From the NCBI GenBank assembly GCA_947650285.1, contig CANTFL010001429.1, positions 496,001 to 560,000 on the forward strand: a stretch of DNA of 64,000 nt, written 5' to 3'. Origin of the DNA: Hyaloperonospora brassicae (lineage: Eukaryota; Oomycota; Peronosporomycetes; Peronosporales; Peronosporaceae). The notes under the pieces were generated by a model. The model searched no databases, had not been told where the DNA came from, and saw only the letters and a program-made list of their open reading frames with translations. Positions 29,231 through 41,509 of the stretch are shown here, piece by piece. Made by a program: the position numbers and the translations under genes. The first letter of the stretch is position 1. Every line of letters begins with the position of its first letter.

Positions 29231-31754
29231 GGTTATTGCTTATTCAGTACAAACATGAGGTGTTTCCAGATGGTTCTTTGTATCGGGAATGATGCTGCAT
29301 TAAAGGCAGCAGCAGCACTTATATAGATCACATTATGCTCGGTAAGCCACTGAGAAGCCCCGATGCGGCAGGCTGAACATCGTCCGGCACGTGTCCAAAT
29401 AGAATATGTATTTCTCAAATACTCTTATTTTTATACAGGTTATGAGCCCAAGTATCGCTACAATACATATGCCACAAATCTCGTTGTAAAATTGATACTC
29501 CTCCGGTGAAGGCGCGTCACGCACAAGAAGGCGTATAAAATCTCGTCTGACGATTGACAATTTAGGCGCAGATGACAAAAGTGAAGCCCATCAACGAAGA
29601 CGCAAAGATTGGTTGGCTGTACAAGCTCTACGAGAGGAGTAATGTATTTGGTGGCGGATGACTATGCTAAAGGAAAGTCGACGAAGAAAGTAGGCTCTGA
29701 GTAAATGGACTAGAGATTTTGCGTAGCACGAAGGGTCCGCACGCAAGGAGTGTCACGGAGACGCGCGAAAAAACAAATTTAAAATAAAGACACTATCTCT
29801 TAAGATAGGCAGGCCTGGCGGAGCGCAGTTGTCTCAAGACCACACGTCACAAAATTTCCGTCAAGAACTCTCGCAAAAGTAGGCTTAGTGTCAGGGAAGC
29901 CGTGGTCAAGGTTGCTGAACATAATCTACAGAACGGATAGCAATTGGCCGTTGAAGGAGGTTGTTTGTAGTAAGGTTGTCACAACGGACACTTCCTTCTG
30001 GCTTAAAGCACTAGCTGCTAGTTTTGATAGCTATAGTAGGTGATTTATGTAGCTACATTAGTTTAAGGAGTTAATGAGTCAGTTAGCGTACGATAGAGCA
30101 AGATCTAACTTCTTAATTGATAAAGCCACTGACGAGGCCCCGTCGGGGAGGCAAAACTCGCCCTCGCGCGCGTTTTAATGCATAAATACTTAGCATGATG
30201 TCTATGTTCCTACAGCATGTTTCATCTAACTCATCGCAGAAGTGTCGCAAGCGAAAGATTACACGCAGAAGCAGTAGCAACTTAGACGATGATTAGCTCT
30301 GCATAATTTGATACTTATTCGCTCCAAAATTTTAAAGACCTGCAGCGTGTTCAAAGATTTACTTAGACTAAAGGATACTGGGTAGGAAACGATTAAAATT
30401 AATTGTAGCCTTACTGAGTGCGAAATGATCGCAAGTTACGTCGAATCGGTGATCTGAGTTGTTCCACACTTCGACTCTTGTATTACACCACGCACGTGAT
30501 GCATCCATTACAGATGCACTCGGTGACAGGCTAAACACAGCTTGCCTTGTCACATTAATGGAAGGCCTGTCGAGATTAAATGCATACGTTTGTATTAATG
30601 ATACGTACATGAGATGCTAGTTGATAGTAGATCGGTGGACTGGTAGCTTAACATCAGTTTTGTTGCCTAAATTAGGGTTATATGTCATTCAAACGCCTTT
30701 ACAGATTAAACCTTAGTGTAAGATAACTTTGGTAATGTTAAGTTGTAGCCGTCAAGTCGTTCAAGAATCCAGCCCACATTCTTATACAACCAACGTAGCA
30801 GCCTAATTGAGGTCCTACTATTTGCACCTGTCATCCAGCACTTCGGTATGACATCGAATACAATATCGGAAGTGAAGCGTAAATGTAAGTCAAAGATATG
30901 CGCACATGTCGGCATGCATACTCGTCAATACTAATAAAGCCTATGGCACAAAAAACGGCCAAAGCCTAGACCAAACTTGTAGAGTACTGTGAGGAGACTT
31001 GCGTGTTATCAAAAGAGATATATTAATGAGAAAATGGTTATTTGCGCGCATGTAACCTTACAGTAGAGCTTTGATAAATTAGACCATAACTTCTGACATG
31101 TATTCAGGATGTCATATATTATTTGTCTAACATCCTGAGAGCACATAATAGGTGGCGCAGCATCGTAGTAGTATCGTTAAGCAATTCCTCTCATTTCTCG
31201 CGAACTTCGCTGTCGAGAGGGCGCACCAGCGTAATTTGGACCTAAACCGTTTTTAAAAAGGTTTTACAAGAATTGTGACGCGCCAGTATCATGTACATAT
31301 TCAGCAACATTCCTTACATTTCAGCGCAAATCAAGTATCTTACACGCGACCATTGCGAAAACTTCGTGCATATCGGGTTATCATGCGCTGCATAAAAACA
31401 CGCATTCGATCATGTAGTGTAGGTGATTTCGAGATGACGATTTTATTGTTAATCAGCCATTTATTCAGCATAAGTGATGACATGGTCGGTGCTATCAACG
31501 TCGAATACTTTGTACAAGACGTGAAATATCGATCAACACCTGTATCTGAAGACTGAAACAAAAATGTGATGCATGATGTTACGATATAGTTCTAGTTAAT
31601 TGAAGTTTGTGTTGTTGTATTTAATAACGTGGCATTTTGTGCCATATGATAAGCATTTTTTGCGATACGTAAGAAATAGGCGTAACATTAAAGGTGTATG
31701 TTACTGCAAAAAATAATTTGCAAACTCTTGCCTTTTGGGTATGCGACACGAATG
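29231..31754. other. No recognisable gene
   Basis: AT-rich DNA with only short frames on both strands (for example 30368-30610 and 30706-30915, both minus) and no motif I can name. Confidence 0.45.
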
Positions 31755-31799
31755 TACTCCGCGTAGAATTTATAGTACTACTCTAGCTTCCGATTCGCC

Positions 31800-32960
31800 T
31801 TGTGCGAACTCCAGAAAATAGTTCTTCGCTCTTTCTGTTCACCAGCGAGTGGGTCATCATCGTCGCTGGAACAGCCGTTGGCAATGCTGAAAATTATAGC
31901 ATCGATATCATCATCTGACTCAAAAATAGCGTCATAGCTATTATTGAGATGATCTACTTCTTCGATGTCGACCTGATCGACATCGGCATCATACGTGATG
32001 ACGTTAGCGTCGACTCGTGATAAGCAATGACCAGAACGGTTTTTGTTTAAGCGATTCCCTCCCCGCTTATTTAAGAGTTAAACTTTAAGATTGTAGAATT
32101 ACGTGAATGACGTAAGGCTTTCACGAAGAACGGTGTATGCTGTGTCGAGATATGCGCCGATTTATTGATGGCGAATTCCACCAGAGGAAGTAAATCGCTT
32201 CAACTCGAGAACGAGTCGACGTATCTTCAAGGGAAATTATTAGTACACAATTTACACGTTCTGTACGACCATTGGTTTCGGGATGGTCAGATTTTGACAT
32301 CGTTAAACGTGCTCTAAGCAATCGTAACAAGGATTTTCAGAACTCCGATGTGAGCCGTAGGTCACGGTCGGATATGAGTTCACGGGGTAACCCGTGGAGT
32401 CTAAATATTGTGTCGATAAAGACACAAGCATAGCCATATTCCGTGATCGACTCGGGTACTGCATAAAGATACACCATCATGCTCAACATTCCAATGAATA
32501 CAAGAATATCATTATTCTTGTGGTCGCCTTTGAGAAAACCGAAATTAAAGTCCATGGATATGGACTTCCAGCACTCTGCCGGAACAGGTAGAGGCTGTAA
32601 GGGTTCACAAGAAGAAGTACTGGGCTTTCTATGTTAACAAGTTTTTTTTTAAAGCACGAATGTACTTGCGCAAAAACTGATACTGGCGGGGCCAGTAAAC
32701 GTCACGACTTACCGTAAGCTAGGTCTTTTTCGTACCATGATGGCCACCTGTTGGGGAATTGTGACACGCATAAATGATGACTAAGCGCAAGTTGTTATGC
32801 GCGAGGACGACGACACGAGGCGTGTAGTCAGCAACGGCTGTATAGTACGCTAACCCGTTGCGAGTTCTGTACCGATCCGATGAGAAACGGTACAAAGCCT
32901 ATATACCTTTCAACGATTTACGAGTTGGAATCACCAGATGATCCATCAAGTGCAGTAGAT
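31800..32960 (-). pseudogene. Integrase remnant of E3 with the acidic insert
   Basis: Core visible at 32555-32337: MDFNFGFLKGDHKNNDILVF and LPRELISDRDLRLT. The SDHPETNGRTERVN motif is at 32330-32121. The acidic linker region lies at about 31830-32040. Many frame breaks. Confidence 0.75.
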
Positions 32961-32967
32961 CCTTATC

Positions 32968-33549
32968 TTAGGCGTAGAACTTTCTTACGTCTTCAAGTAA
33001 ATTTGACGACGGAACACGGACTGTAAGTGTCGCAACAGTAAGCTTCTCCCCACTATTGACTGGTGTAGTCGGCTTGAAATCGGGCCGACCTGATATCGCA
33101 GCAGCGACAACGTTCAGTCGTCCTGGTGTGTACTCCACGGAGAAGTTATACTTCGCGAATAAAGTCAACCACCTCTCCATTCGCTGCGAGAGGTGAGGAC
33201 TGTTTACGGTCGTGCGTAGTGACGCATGGTCCGTATAGACAATGAACGGTCTATCTGCCAAGAGATAGACGCGAAACGTAGTCAGTGGATATTTCATGGC
33301 AAGTTCCTTGTCACGCACTGGGTAGTTGCGTTCTGCTGGTTGCAGCTGACGAGATTGATTGCAGACGCCGCGCTTCGCGCCGTCTTGGCCGTATTTCATC
33401 AACGCGCAGCTGATCCCAAATTCGCTGGCGTCACACGCCACATGAATTGGATTGTCCGGATCTGAAATCGCCAGAATGGGAGATTGCATCAAGCTGTTCT
33501 TGATACCTTCAAATAAACGCTGAAAGTCAGCGTTCCATGACAACTTCAC
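32968..33549 (-). pseudogene. RNase H remnant of E3
   Basis: 193 codons open: VACDASEFGISCALMKYG, YTDHASLRTTV and LNVVAAAISGRPDF. The DALSRR acidic residue is replaced (AAISGR), so it is inactive. Confidence 0.78.
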
Positions 33550-35455
33550 ATTTTTTGAGTAAACACGAAATATGCACAGTTATCTCGGCGTCGTTGCGCG
33601 AATTCCAAGTACGCCGCTAGCCCAAGGAACTTGCGAAGTCCCTTGACATCGACTAGCACAGATCAGTAGGTGATCTATCGATCTTCTCGGGATTAGGACG
33701 TACGCCGTGTTACCCACGATGCAATCAAGAAGTGATATTTCGCTAGCCGCGAATATGCACTTCTTTAGGTTGGCGTACAACTTATGCGCAAGCATAGATT
33801 GAAATAACCTGACGAAAGTGTATTCTATGAACTTCCACGTCCGTCTTCCCGTCCCTAGCTCGGCTATCAACGAACAAATCGTCAAAGTAACTCGGTGTGA
33901 ATTCTTAAAACTATCTCAACAGCTTTTTAACACATCTTTTGAAGGTGTCAGGGGTATTACTCCGTTCGTGCGGCATCATTATCCACCCTCACATCATACC
34001 GATGGGGTGCTCACTGCTGTGTACAAGATATCCCGATCACGCACAAGAATCTGATCGAAGCCATTCATAAGATCCATGGACGAGAAGGGTGGTAATTTTT
34101 GACATTGCCGGTAGGGTAACGTCCTTATCCGGTATCGGCGTCTTAGCCGTTACCGTTGCACCATTCAACTTGATAAATGCGTGCACTATCCGCCATCCTT
34201 CTGTGACCTTTCGCACACATTAGGTAGGAGAGCTGTGGGGGAAGTTGATTCCCTCACATGGCCCGCTGCAAAGCGATCGACAAAAAATTTGTCGATCGCT
34301 AGTACTTGTTAACAAAACAGTGAATACTGCCGAAGGACACAAAAATTCGAGCCCACTTTAAGCTCGATCTCGTGTCGTGTGACTTTATCCTTGGGAAACA
34401 CTCAAATCAAGGCTGCAGGGATAACATACTTGAATTTAATCAAATCGTTGTATAAAATTGTTGCCTATAGCGACTCCCAGGAGTGAGACGTGTATCGTCC
34501 AACCCGAGTCTTCATCGAGGAAACTTTCGTTCATCGTTGATCTGCTGGGAATTAGTTCATGCTCAGCAAATACTGCTACCGACCGAATATCCAACATATA
34601 CTCATCCTCTGTGACGATAATGCAGACCTACTTAACTTTTCCACTACGCAGATCCTACAAAAACCTTTTCGATTCCAGCGTTGGAAATTAAGATGTCTCC
34701 AAAGTTAACTTCGGATGCACAATTAGATAAAGCGTAAAAGCGCCTAAGCTTATTCCATTAATTACTAAGACGTTCAACGTCTCGATTTCTTCTATAGAAC
34801 GTGTTTTTTACACGATGATATGTGCTTGTCCGCTCAGATTGCTAAGAGACTAATCCTTCAGCAAGTAATTCTTGAGGAAATTCTTCCTCAAGTTCGTGGG
34901 GACTTATTCCCTCGGCATTCTCAAACTGTGGCTGTGAAACCACAGTCAGGCACCAATCCTATTCGGTCGACTCTCCAGTCGACCTAGGATAACCGCGGCT
35001 TCGTTTTTAAACAACCAATTTGTTCTTACTAGGATGTTGCAAACTCAGCATGCATACATGTCCCGATCCACTCGACTCATTCGAGTTATGGACCTACGGC
35101 GCTATCTATAATTCTATACAGCCGCCATGCTTGCTCCATAGTGTAGTGGTCAGATACGCTGAGGTCTTGTGCAGTTGCAATAACGACCGTCAGGTAGTAA
35201 AGCCTTCGCACACACTCTCAGTACATCCACACGCTAGTAGACGCTACAAGACATTCATTAAATGCCCATTAGATGAACAAGCGGCAGGCACTCTCACGGA
35301 TCGATGCTGCCAGCTCACCCTTGGCTAGTATCTTCTGAGCCAGGGTAATCCTAGGATGACATCATATTATAATTCAGATCCGGTACGATGAAGTCATCGT
35401 CCTACTGTTCGTCTTTTAACGTTTATTGGATTCCTACTACACGTATCTTAACTAT
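33550..35455 (-). pseudogene. RT, linker and protease remnants of E3
   Basis: DNA-level match to E1 4490-6370 throughout, with many indels. At the MPQG site (about 33975) it reads MMPH, so the E1/E2 stop is absent. Protease similarity ends abruptly near 35455 at the nested insertion. Confidence 0.72.
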
Positions 35456-35482
35456 TGTAGATTTTCTCATCCTTCGTGCTGT

Positions 35483-37096
35483 TACTCCATCTCTCCATCT
35501 TTCTCTGCGATCGTGTCTCTCTTCCGCGACACCACCCAGCTCACCTTCCACGCCGGGTTGATGCGTTCTTCCCCCCTGATGTTCTTCAGAACATGGCATG
35601 GTATTTACCTGAATGGAGACCGTCGACGTCGCCAGCCCGATGAGATCCGCGATCGAGGTCACCTTCAGATTGAACCAAAACAAAAGTTCGAAGAGCGCCA
35701 TAAACTTCCGCTTGGTCATTGTTCCGTCGCGACGCTCTTCAGGCGCGTCAAGAGGAGGCCAAACCCAGTGAGCAGGGAGGGTATCCATACTGGCGCGCCA
35801 GAGTGAGATGAAGAGAAACTCGTCGTCCGGCACCGGATTGCCATACGCCTGGTGGAGCTTGGCACGGTACTTGTTGACCAGCTTCTGCTTTTTCGTTAAA
35901 GGAACATTTTATCTTGGCTGCAGCGATGCTGGCGGCTGTGACGTTAATGGCACTGGCGGCTTTGCGCTTCTTCGTTGTAGTTGGCGGTTTCGGTTTGGCG
36001 GCCGTGTCGTTGGCGATTGTGGCGTTGGAGTTGGCGGCTTGCTTTTTGGTGGAGCGTGTGACTCGCGCTGGAGCTAATGCTTTTTCGTTGGTGGTGCTGG
36101 CCGCCGTGGCATTGATGCTGGTGTTGGTATCGACGGGTGATTCTGAAGTTGATGGCGGAGACGAGCGCACAATGTACCTCCCGGGTAAGGAATCGACGAC
36201 AATTTTGCAAGCTGGTGGCGTTTGAGCTGGTCGTGCTGCGGCGATGTCGGCTTCGGCGGCTTCGGCGGCTTCTTCGTTGACGTCTGTGGTGTTGGTAGCG
36301 TTGTTGACTTTCTCTTCAACGGCTTCCTCTGCATCGGCTTCCTCTGCATCGGCTTCCTCTGCGGCGCTCGCGGCTTCATCATCGGTGGTGTTGGTGTTGG
36401 TGGTGTCGGCTGACATGAGAAGCCTATGACGTTCGAGCACGATCTCCTGTGATGTGTCTACGTCGTCACCGTCGACCTCTTCCTGGTTGTCGTCTTCGGT
36501 GACCTCTTCCGTGTCCCCGTCGGAGTCGTTGCCACCCAAGTGTTTGCGGGCGGCTTGCTTCGTGGCGGCTATCTTTCCTTTCGGCTTTTTTAAGATGGCT
36601 TTGCTGATCATATATACGGCTTGTATGCGTTCCATGGCAGCATGAGCTTCATCATAGACGTTGGGATTCTTTTGCCACTCGGCATACTTGGGGAGAAAGG
36701 TTGTTTTGCTCATCCCAACCGTCCGTCCCTTCATCATCTGCGATGTGCCTTCTTTCTCCATCGCCTTGACCATTTGCCACATCTTTTCTTCTTCATCTGT
36801 AGACACTCGTGGAGCACCCGGACGAAAGAATCGCTTCTTTGTGATGCTTTGTTCTACTTGCTCCCCCCAAAGTTCTAAAGCTGCCGTCGCTGCGCTAAAG
36901 TTGTCGTCGATAGTGGCGCGTCTTCACCGAGCATTGTATAAACGGCTTGAAAATGTCGGCGAAGCGCGTTCACAGTGAATGCGGGTTTGTAGATTAGCTG
37001 CGCTAGATCGTCAGGATCAAACTGGAATGCTTGTGGACAATAAGGCGCAGAAGCGCGACGGACTCCGATTGGTAAGCGCTTTGCTTATCAGTGCCC
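35483..37096 (-). CDS. Unrecognised gene, left copy (longer)
   Basis: Main frame 36900-35748: a basic/helical N-terminal part (ELWGEQVEQSITKKRFFRPG, VGMSKTTFLPKYAEW), an Asp/Glu/Ala/Thr-rich low-complexity middle, then a Lys/Ala-rich part. The continuation (KLVNKYRAKLHQAYG, DDEFLFISLWRASMDTLPAHW, FMALFELLFWFNLK) lies in another frame, about 35970-35600, ending in one of two possible frames (stop at 35483 or 35423). Only this copy has an upstream stretch at about 37080-36919 (FDPDDLAQLIYKPAFTVNAL), again in a different frame. The frame changes may be mutations or introns. No family recognised. Confidence 0.5.
35486..36918 (-). repeat. Left arm of a 1.43-kb inverted repeat
   Basis: Nearly identical to the reverse complement of 37784-39217; weaker similarity continues about 25 bp beyond the outer end. 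The spacer between the arms is 865 bp. Confidence 0.92.
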
Positions 37097-37099
37097 TGC

Positions 37100-37783
37100 A
37101 TATTGACTCTGACGGTTAAAAATTATAAACAATCGAAAACCACAAATTAATATACAAGACGTAAGATGCGACAGATTCAATTAATTTGATTAGTGTTATA
37201 ATATAGACAACATATATGACTATATCTTTCCAATTATATCATATAAGCACATGGAAGACCAAACAATTTAAATGTTTGTAGGTCAAAAAACACAAGAGAA
37301 AATTATGGTATTGACATTTCTATTGATAATTTATATTTATAAGATATATCAATATTTATACAAACCTATACGAATAAAAAATACATTAAAGTAATAAAAC
37401 ATTGATGAAATCTTTCAAAAATAATTTGGATTATTTCAATAAAAATTTCTAAAATAAATTAGATATTCTGAAATATTTTAATTGTTGATTTTTATTCGCG
37501 ATTGAGCTAACAAATTAAACTTTATACGAAAAGTATTATCGCAAGATTAAATAATAAATGAATTGTAGTTTAATATATATAAAGAAAAATATGATACCAC
37601 ATACAACTAAACAATTCCTACGATTCTAAATGTTTTTCTCAAAAAAAAGTTGAACCCATTGCAGGTACTCATCATTATATCCTCATTTTGATTCAGCTAC
37701 ATAACAAATGATATAAGATAATCTAAAAAAATGACAATATCAGGCTGCAGGGTAAATATAAAAATAGATGCTTCATGAAAAAT
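37100..37783. other. AT-rich spacer of the inverted repeat
   Basis: Very AT-rich DNA between the arms, no genes. Confidence 0.6.
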
Positions 37784-39217
37784 CGCCACCATCGACGACA
37801 ACTTTAGCGCAGCGGCGGCAGCTTTAGAACTTTGGGGGGAGCAAGTAGAACAAAGCATCACAAAGAAGCGATTCTTTCGTCCGGGTGCTCCACGAGTGTC
37901 TACAGATGAAGAAGAAAAGATGTGGCAAATGGTCAAGGCGATGGAGAAAGAAGGCACATCGCAGATGATGAAGGGACGGACGGTTGGGATGAGCAAAACA
38001 ACCTTTCTCCCCAAGTATGCCGAGTGGCAAAAGAATCCCAACGTCTATGATGAAGCTCATGCTGCCATGGAACGCATACAAGCCGTATATATGATCAGCA
38101 AAGCCATCTTAAAAAAGCCGAAAGGAAAGATAGCCGCCACGAAGCAAGCCGCCCGCAAACACTTGGGTGGCAACGACTCCGACGGGGACACGGAAGAGGT
38201 CACCGAAGACGAAAACCAGGAAGAGGTCGACGGTGACGACGTAGACACATCACAGGAGATCGTGCTCGAACGTCATAGGCTTCTCATGTCAGCCGACACC
38301 ACCAACACCAACACCACCGATGATGAAGCCGCGAGCGCCGCAGAGGAAGCCGATGCAGAGGAAGCCGATGCAGAGGAAGCCGTTGAAGAGAAAGTCAACA
38401 ACGCTACCAACACCACAGACGTCAACGAAGAAGCCGCCGAAGCCGCCGAAGCCGACATCGCCGCAGCACGACCAGCTCAAACGCCACCAGCTTGCAAAAT
38501 TGTCGTCGATTCCTTACCCGGGAGGTACATTGTGCGCTCGTCTCCGCCATCAACTTCAGAATCACCCGTCGATACCAACACCAGCATCAATGCCACGGCG
38601 GCCAGCACCACCAACGAAAAAGCATTAGCTCCAGCGCGAGTCACACGCTCCACCAAAAAGCAAGCCGCCAACTCCAACGCCACAATCGCCAACGACACGG
38701 CCGCCAAACCGAAACCGCCAACTACAACGAAGAAGCGCAAAGCCGCCAGTGCCATTAACGTCACAGCCGCCAGCATCGCTGCAGCCAAGATAAAATGTTC
38801 CTTTAACGAAAAAGCAGAAGCTGGTCAACAAGTACCGTGCCAAGCTCCACCAGGCGTATGGCAATCCGGTGCCGGACGACGAGTTTCTCTTCATCTCACT
38901 CTGGCGCGCCAGTATGGATACCCTCCCTGCTCACTGGGTTTGGCCTCCTCTTGACGCGCCTGAAGAGCGTCGCGACGGAACAATGACCAAGCGGAAGTTT
39001 ATGGCGCTCTTCGAACTTTTGTTTTGGTTCAATCTGAAGGTGACCTCGATCGCGGATCTCATCGGGCTGGCGACGTCGACGGTCTCCATTCAGGTAAATA
39101 CCATGCCATGTTCTGAAGAACATCAGGGGGGAAGAACGCATCAACCCGGCGTGGAAGGTGAGCTGGGTGGTGTCGCGGAAGAGAGACACGATCTCAGAGA
39201 AAGATGGAGAGATGGAG
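37784..39217 (+). repeat. Right arm of the 1.43-kb inverted repeat
   Basis: Partner of 35486-36918. Only scattered single-base differences were noticed. Confidence 0.92.
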
Positions 39218-39228
39218 AAATAGTTTGA
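37790..39228 (+). CDS. Unrecognised gene, right copy (5'-truncated)
   Basis: Same protein as the left copy: main frame to 38954, then a second frame 38869-39228. A stop codon lies directly upstream of the arm end (37776-37778) and there is no ATG in the early part, so the copy is cut at its 5' side. The shared frame change near 38795 exists in both copies and so predates the duplication, or is a real intron or recoding site. Confidence 0.48.
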
Positions 39229-39711
39229 AGGAGGGAAAGATGATATCAATGAAAATATTTATTGATTTACAGTCATCTTCATCGTATATTCATGGCTTCT
39301 CTTCATATATTTTCTCTACATATTGTGAGCTGTGGGTAGAGGCGTGCTTGCAGATTCGAGGCTGCGTTCAGCTATTCTTTGCGTTTTAAAAGAGCTTCAA
39401 AGTACTGGATTCCTTTGTTGATGATTATCCGGAACGTTCGTGTGTGCAGCTGGTGCCGTAAACCTAGTATAAGACACGCGCGAAGAAGACCGGCCGCTCC
39501 GGTGTCTGGTACCTGCATAGTAACCGTCAAGGTCGATATCCAGGGCAAAGATGAGAAACACGCTTACCAATCGGAGCTCCCGGGCGACAGGATACGAGAG
39601 GGTTCTGTTTTGGCAAAATTTAAAACAGGACGACGCAAGTCAATGCCGTTTCATGACTCTATAAATCGGAACTAGTCTTTGCACGCGCTTAGAGTCGCCG
39701 TCGTCTTCGTT

Positions 39712-40116
39712 CTAAGAACACAGAATCACATCCGGAGACAGTTTAATTATCACAATCGCAGTCAGCGGAGCGTGCAAGAAGGTATTTGTGATCCAGTCGA
39801 ACCGTTGGGCTATACTCTCCTTTTTAGAGCATTGGCGAATCAATCGGGCTCGCGTGATCGACAATATTGCGCGAATCTCACCGGCAAGACCACTGATACC
39901 GTCCACCATGCAATTGAATCCGTCTATAATGCGGTTGAATCTTTCGTCGTCGCGCCTTCGATCTTCGCTGTGCACTCGGGCGGTGGCTTGAGTGGCGGCT
40001 TGAGCAGCGACGATGTACATCGCGAGGATCTGGTTATCATCGGCGGGCTTCTGCGTCTTGTCTTTCCGGTCATCCACCCCGGCGCGGAGTCGAGAGAGTT
40101 CTTCTTCCATGGTCAT
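39712..40116 (-). CDS. Unidentified 134-codon ORF with a helical N-terminus
   Basis: Starts MTMEEELSRLRAGVDDRKDK and continues as a charged helix-rich sequence for about 90 residues, then turns hydrophobic. No known domain. It lies inside the insert in E3 and could belong to the same mobile DNA. Confidence 0.35.
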   Translation of the reverse strand: MTMEEELSRLRAGVDDRKDKTQKPADDNQILAMYIVAAQAATQATARVHSEDRRRDDERFNRIIDGFNCMVDGISGLAGEIRAILSITRARLIRQCSKKESIAQRFDWITNTFLHAPLTAIVIIKLSPDVILCS

Positions 40117-41050
40117 GATAGCGCGGTGTTGTTGAGTCTAAATCCTACTTTCTCCAAATTATAATATTATTAGTTTGCAATTGATTTAAATAAATACAAT
40201 TCAACTAAATCAAATATGTATCTTTAAAGAAAATGTTTTCAATTCTCCATACAAAGACAGTCGTTTATGCGACAATTGGTATGTTCTTAGGCATTAAAAA
40301 GCAATATTTGCTGGACAATTAGAATGATATTAAAGTCTAAAAATGAAGGGTTATTTTTTACATTTTCTCAAAACTTTATATATATATTTTTTGAACGTTT
40401 AATATATATTTTTACCCTTTTATACATCAACATAATTGACAGCCCTACATTTTGGTTATCAACCTTATCATTCTTATATTATCAAAAAAATTATAAATAC
40501 CTTGAAGGTGGAAGTAACAAAAAATCTTCTGTTACTTTCAACTACAAGGTGATGAGGGACACCTCCTCACTAGGTGCAGATACACACAATGATTGTGTGT
40601 CTTGAGCAACTATCATCAAGAGATTTGCAAATTCTCTTGAGGTTGCTGGATCAGTAGGGCGCTTCGCCCCTACTGACTCCAATTTTTTCTGATGGTCGGC
40701 TTCGCTGTTGTGGTTTCGCAACAGCGTTGGATCTACGCCCATTGCCCTTTCTGGCAAATGGTCGTTCATTTCGCTCAGTACTGTTTGGTACTGGGCGTGA
40801 AGAACTACACTCGTAAGCTTAGTATCCTAACTTCTGGCAGAGATTGCACTTCTGCAATCGCTTGTTGTTCGAAGAGAGAGTTCTGTCACTCTCAACATAA
40901 CTGAGGTCCATGGGTTCTGGACTTCAGTCCCTAGTCGTCTCGATGGACGATAACATCTCGAGCTAGCATGTGCCTGTCTCATGCTTAAGTCCTCCTGTTT
41001 TGCAGCTGAATTAGATTCTTCAAGCGTACCTAAATCTAAGTGCTACCAAG

Positions 41051-41509
41051 TGTAACAGGGCACGCTCCTGCCAGATGACAGGCAAGTCTTTAAGTTGACC
41101 GGACACAAGTCTGCGTGCTTCTGACGTCACTTACACGTGGCGAAGAAGCGCAAACGAAGCAAACAGAACCCGAAAGCCCTATCTGAGGAAAAAGTGTAAT
41201 TGAAAAATTGTAGTTTTGTTTATTTGTAAATTATCTTTCGTCGTGATCTAACTGTATTAATCTACCATTTCATATGTAGGTCACTTGCTCACCACCCATT
41301 TCGCGCGTCCAGAAGCGATTGGTGGTTAATTTGGTTGATGTGGTCCACATCAACTAAATATTGCATCACCCAAGAATATTACTCTGGGGATTATATCCGC
41401 CAACATCACATCATCTTGAGTGGTGTTGATTGAGTATAATATACATAGATTAATCTGAAAAATATGTGCATTCGTTTCTATTTTTAAGTAACGGGCTTAC
41501 CCTGTTTCC
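41051..41509 (-). repeat. 5' LTR of E3
   Basis: Begins TGTAACAGGG after the primer-binding region; closest in this window to the solo LTR at 17778. Ends near CCCTGTTTCC, a decayed version of the usual CCCCGTTACA. Confidence 0.8.

Larger units (their letters stand above)
35456..40510. other. About 5 kb of foreign DNA inserted in E3
   Basis: Gypsy similarity stops near 35455 and resumes near 40510. The insert holds the inverted gene duplication, an AT-rich centre (about 37100-37780), and an AT-rich right part with one minus-strand ORF. No terminal repeat or target-site duplication can be seen at the junctions, so it could be a transposon, a captured host fragment or a rearrangement. Confidence 0.65.
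31755..41509 (-). mobile_element. Decayed gypsy element E3 of the E1/E2 group, interrupted and truncated
   Basis: Minus-strand remains in order: LTR (41051-41509), primer-binding region TGCTACCA at 41041, gag end and knuckle region (40510-41037), then a ~5 kb insertion, protease (34860-35455), RT (33550-34790), RNase H (32968-33549), integrase and acidic linker (31800-32960). The left LTR and antisense segment are missing. About 800 bp of gag is deleted at 41037 and about 140 bp of gypsy sequence is lost at the nested insertion. Confidence 0.82.

Noticed and set aside
35914..36429. Val/Gly- and Ser/Ala-rich frames opposite the inverted gene copies (and mirror at 38273-38788)
   Set aside because: Shadows of the low-complexity Asp/Glu/Ala/Thr codons in the main frame.
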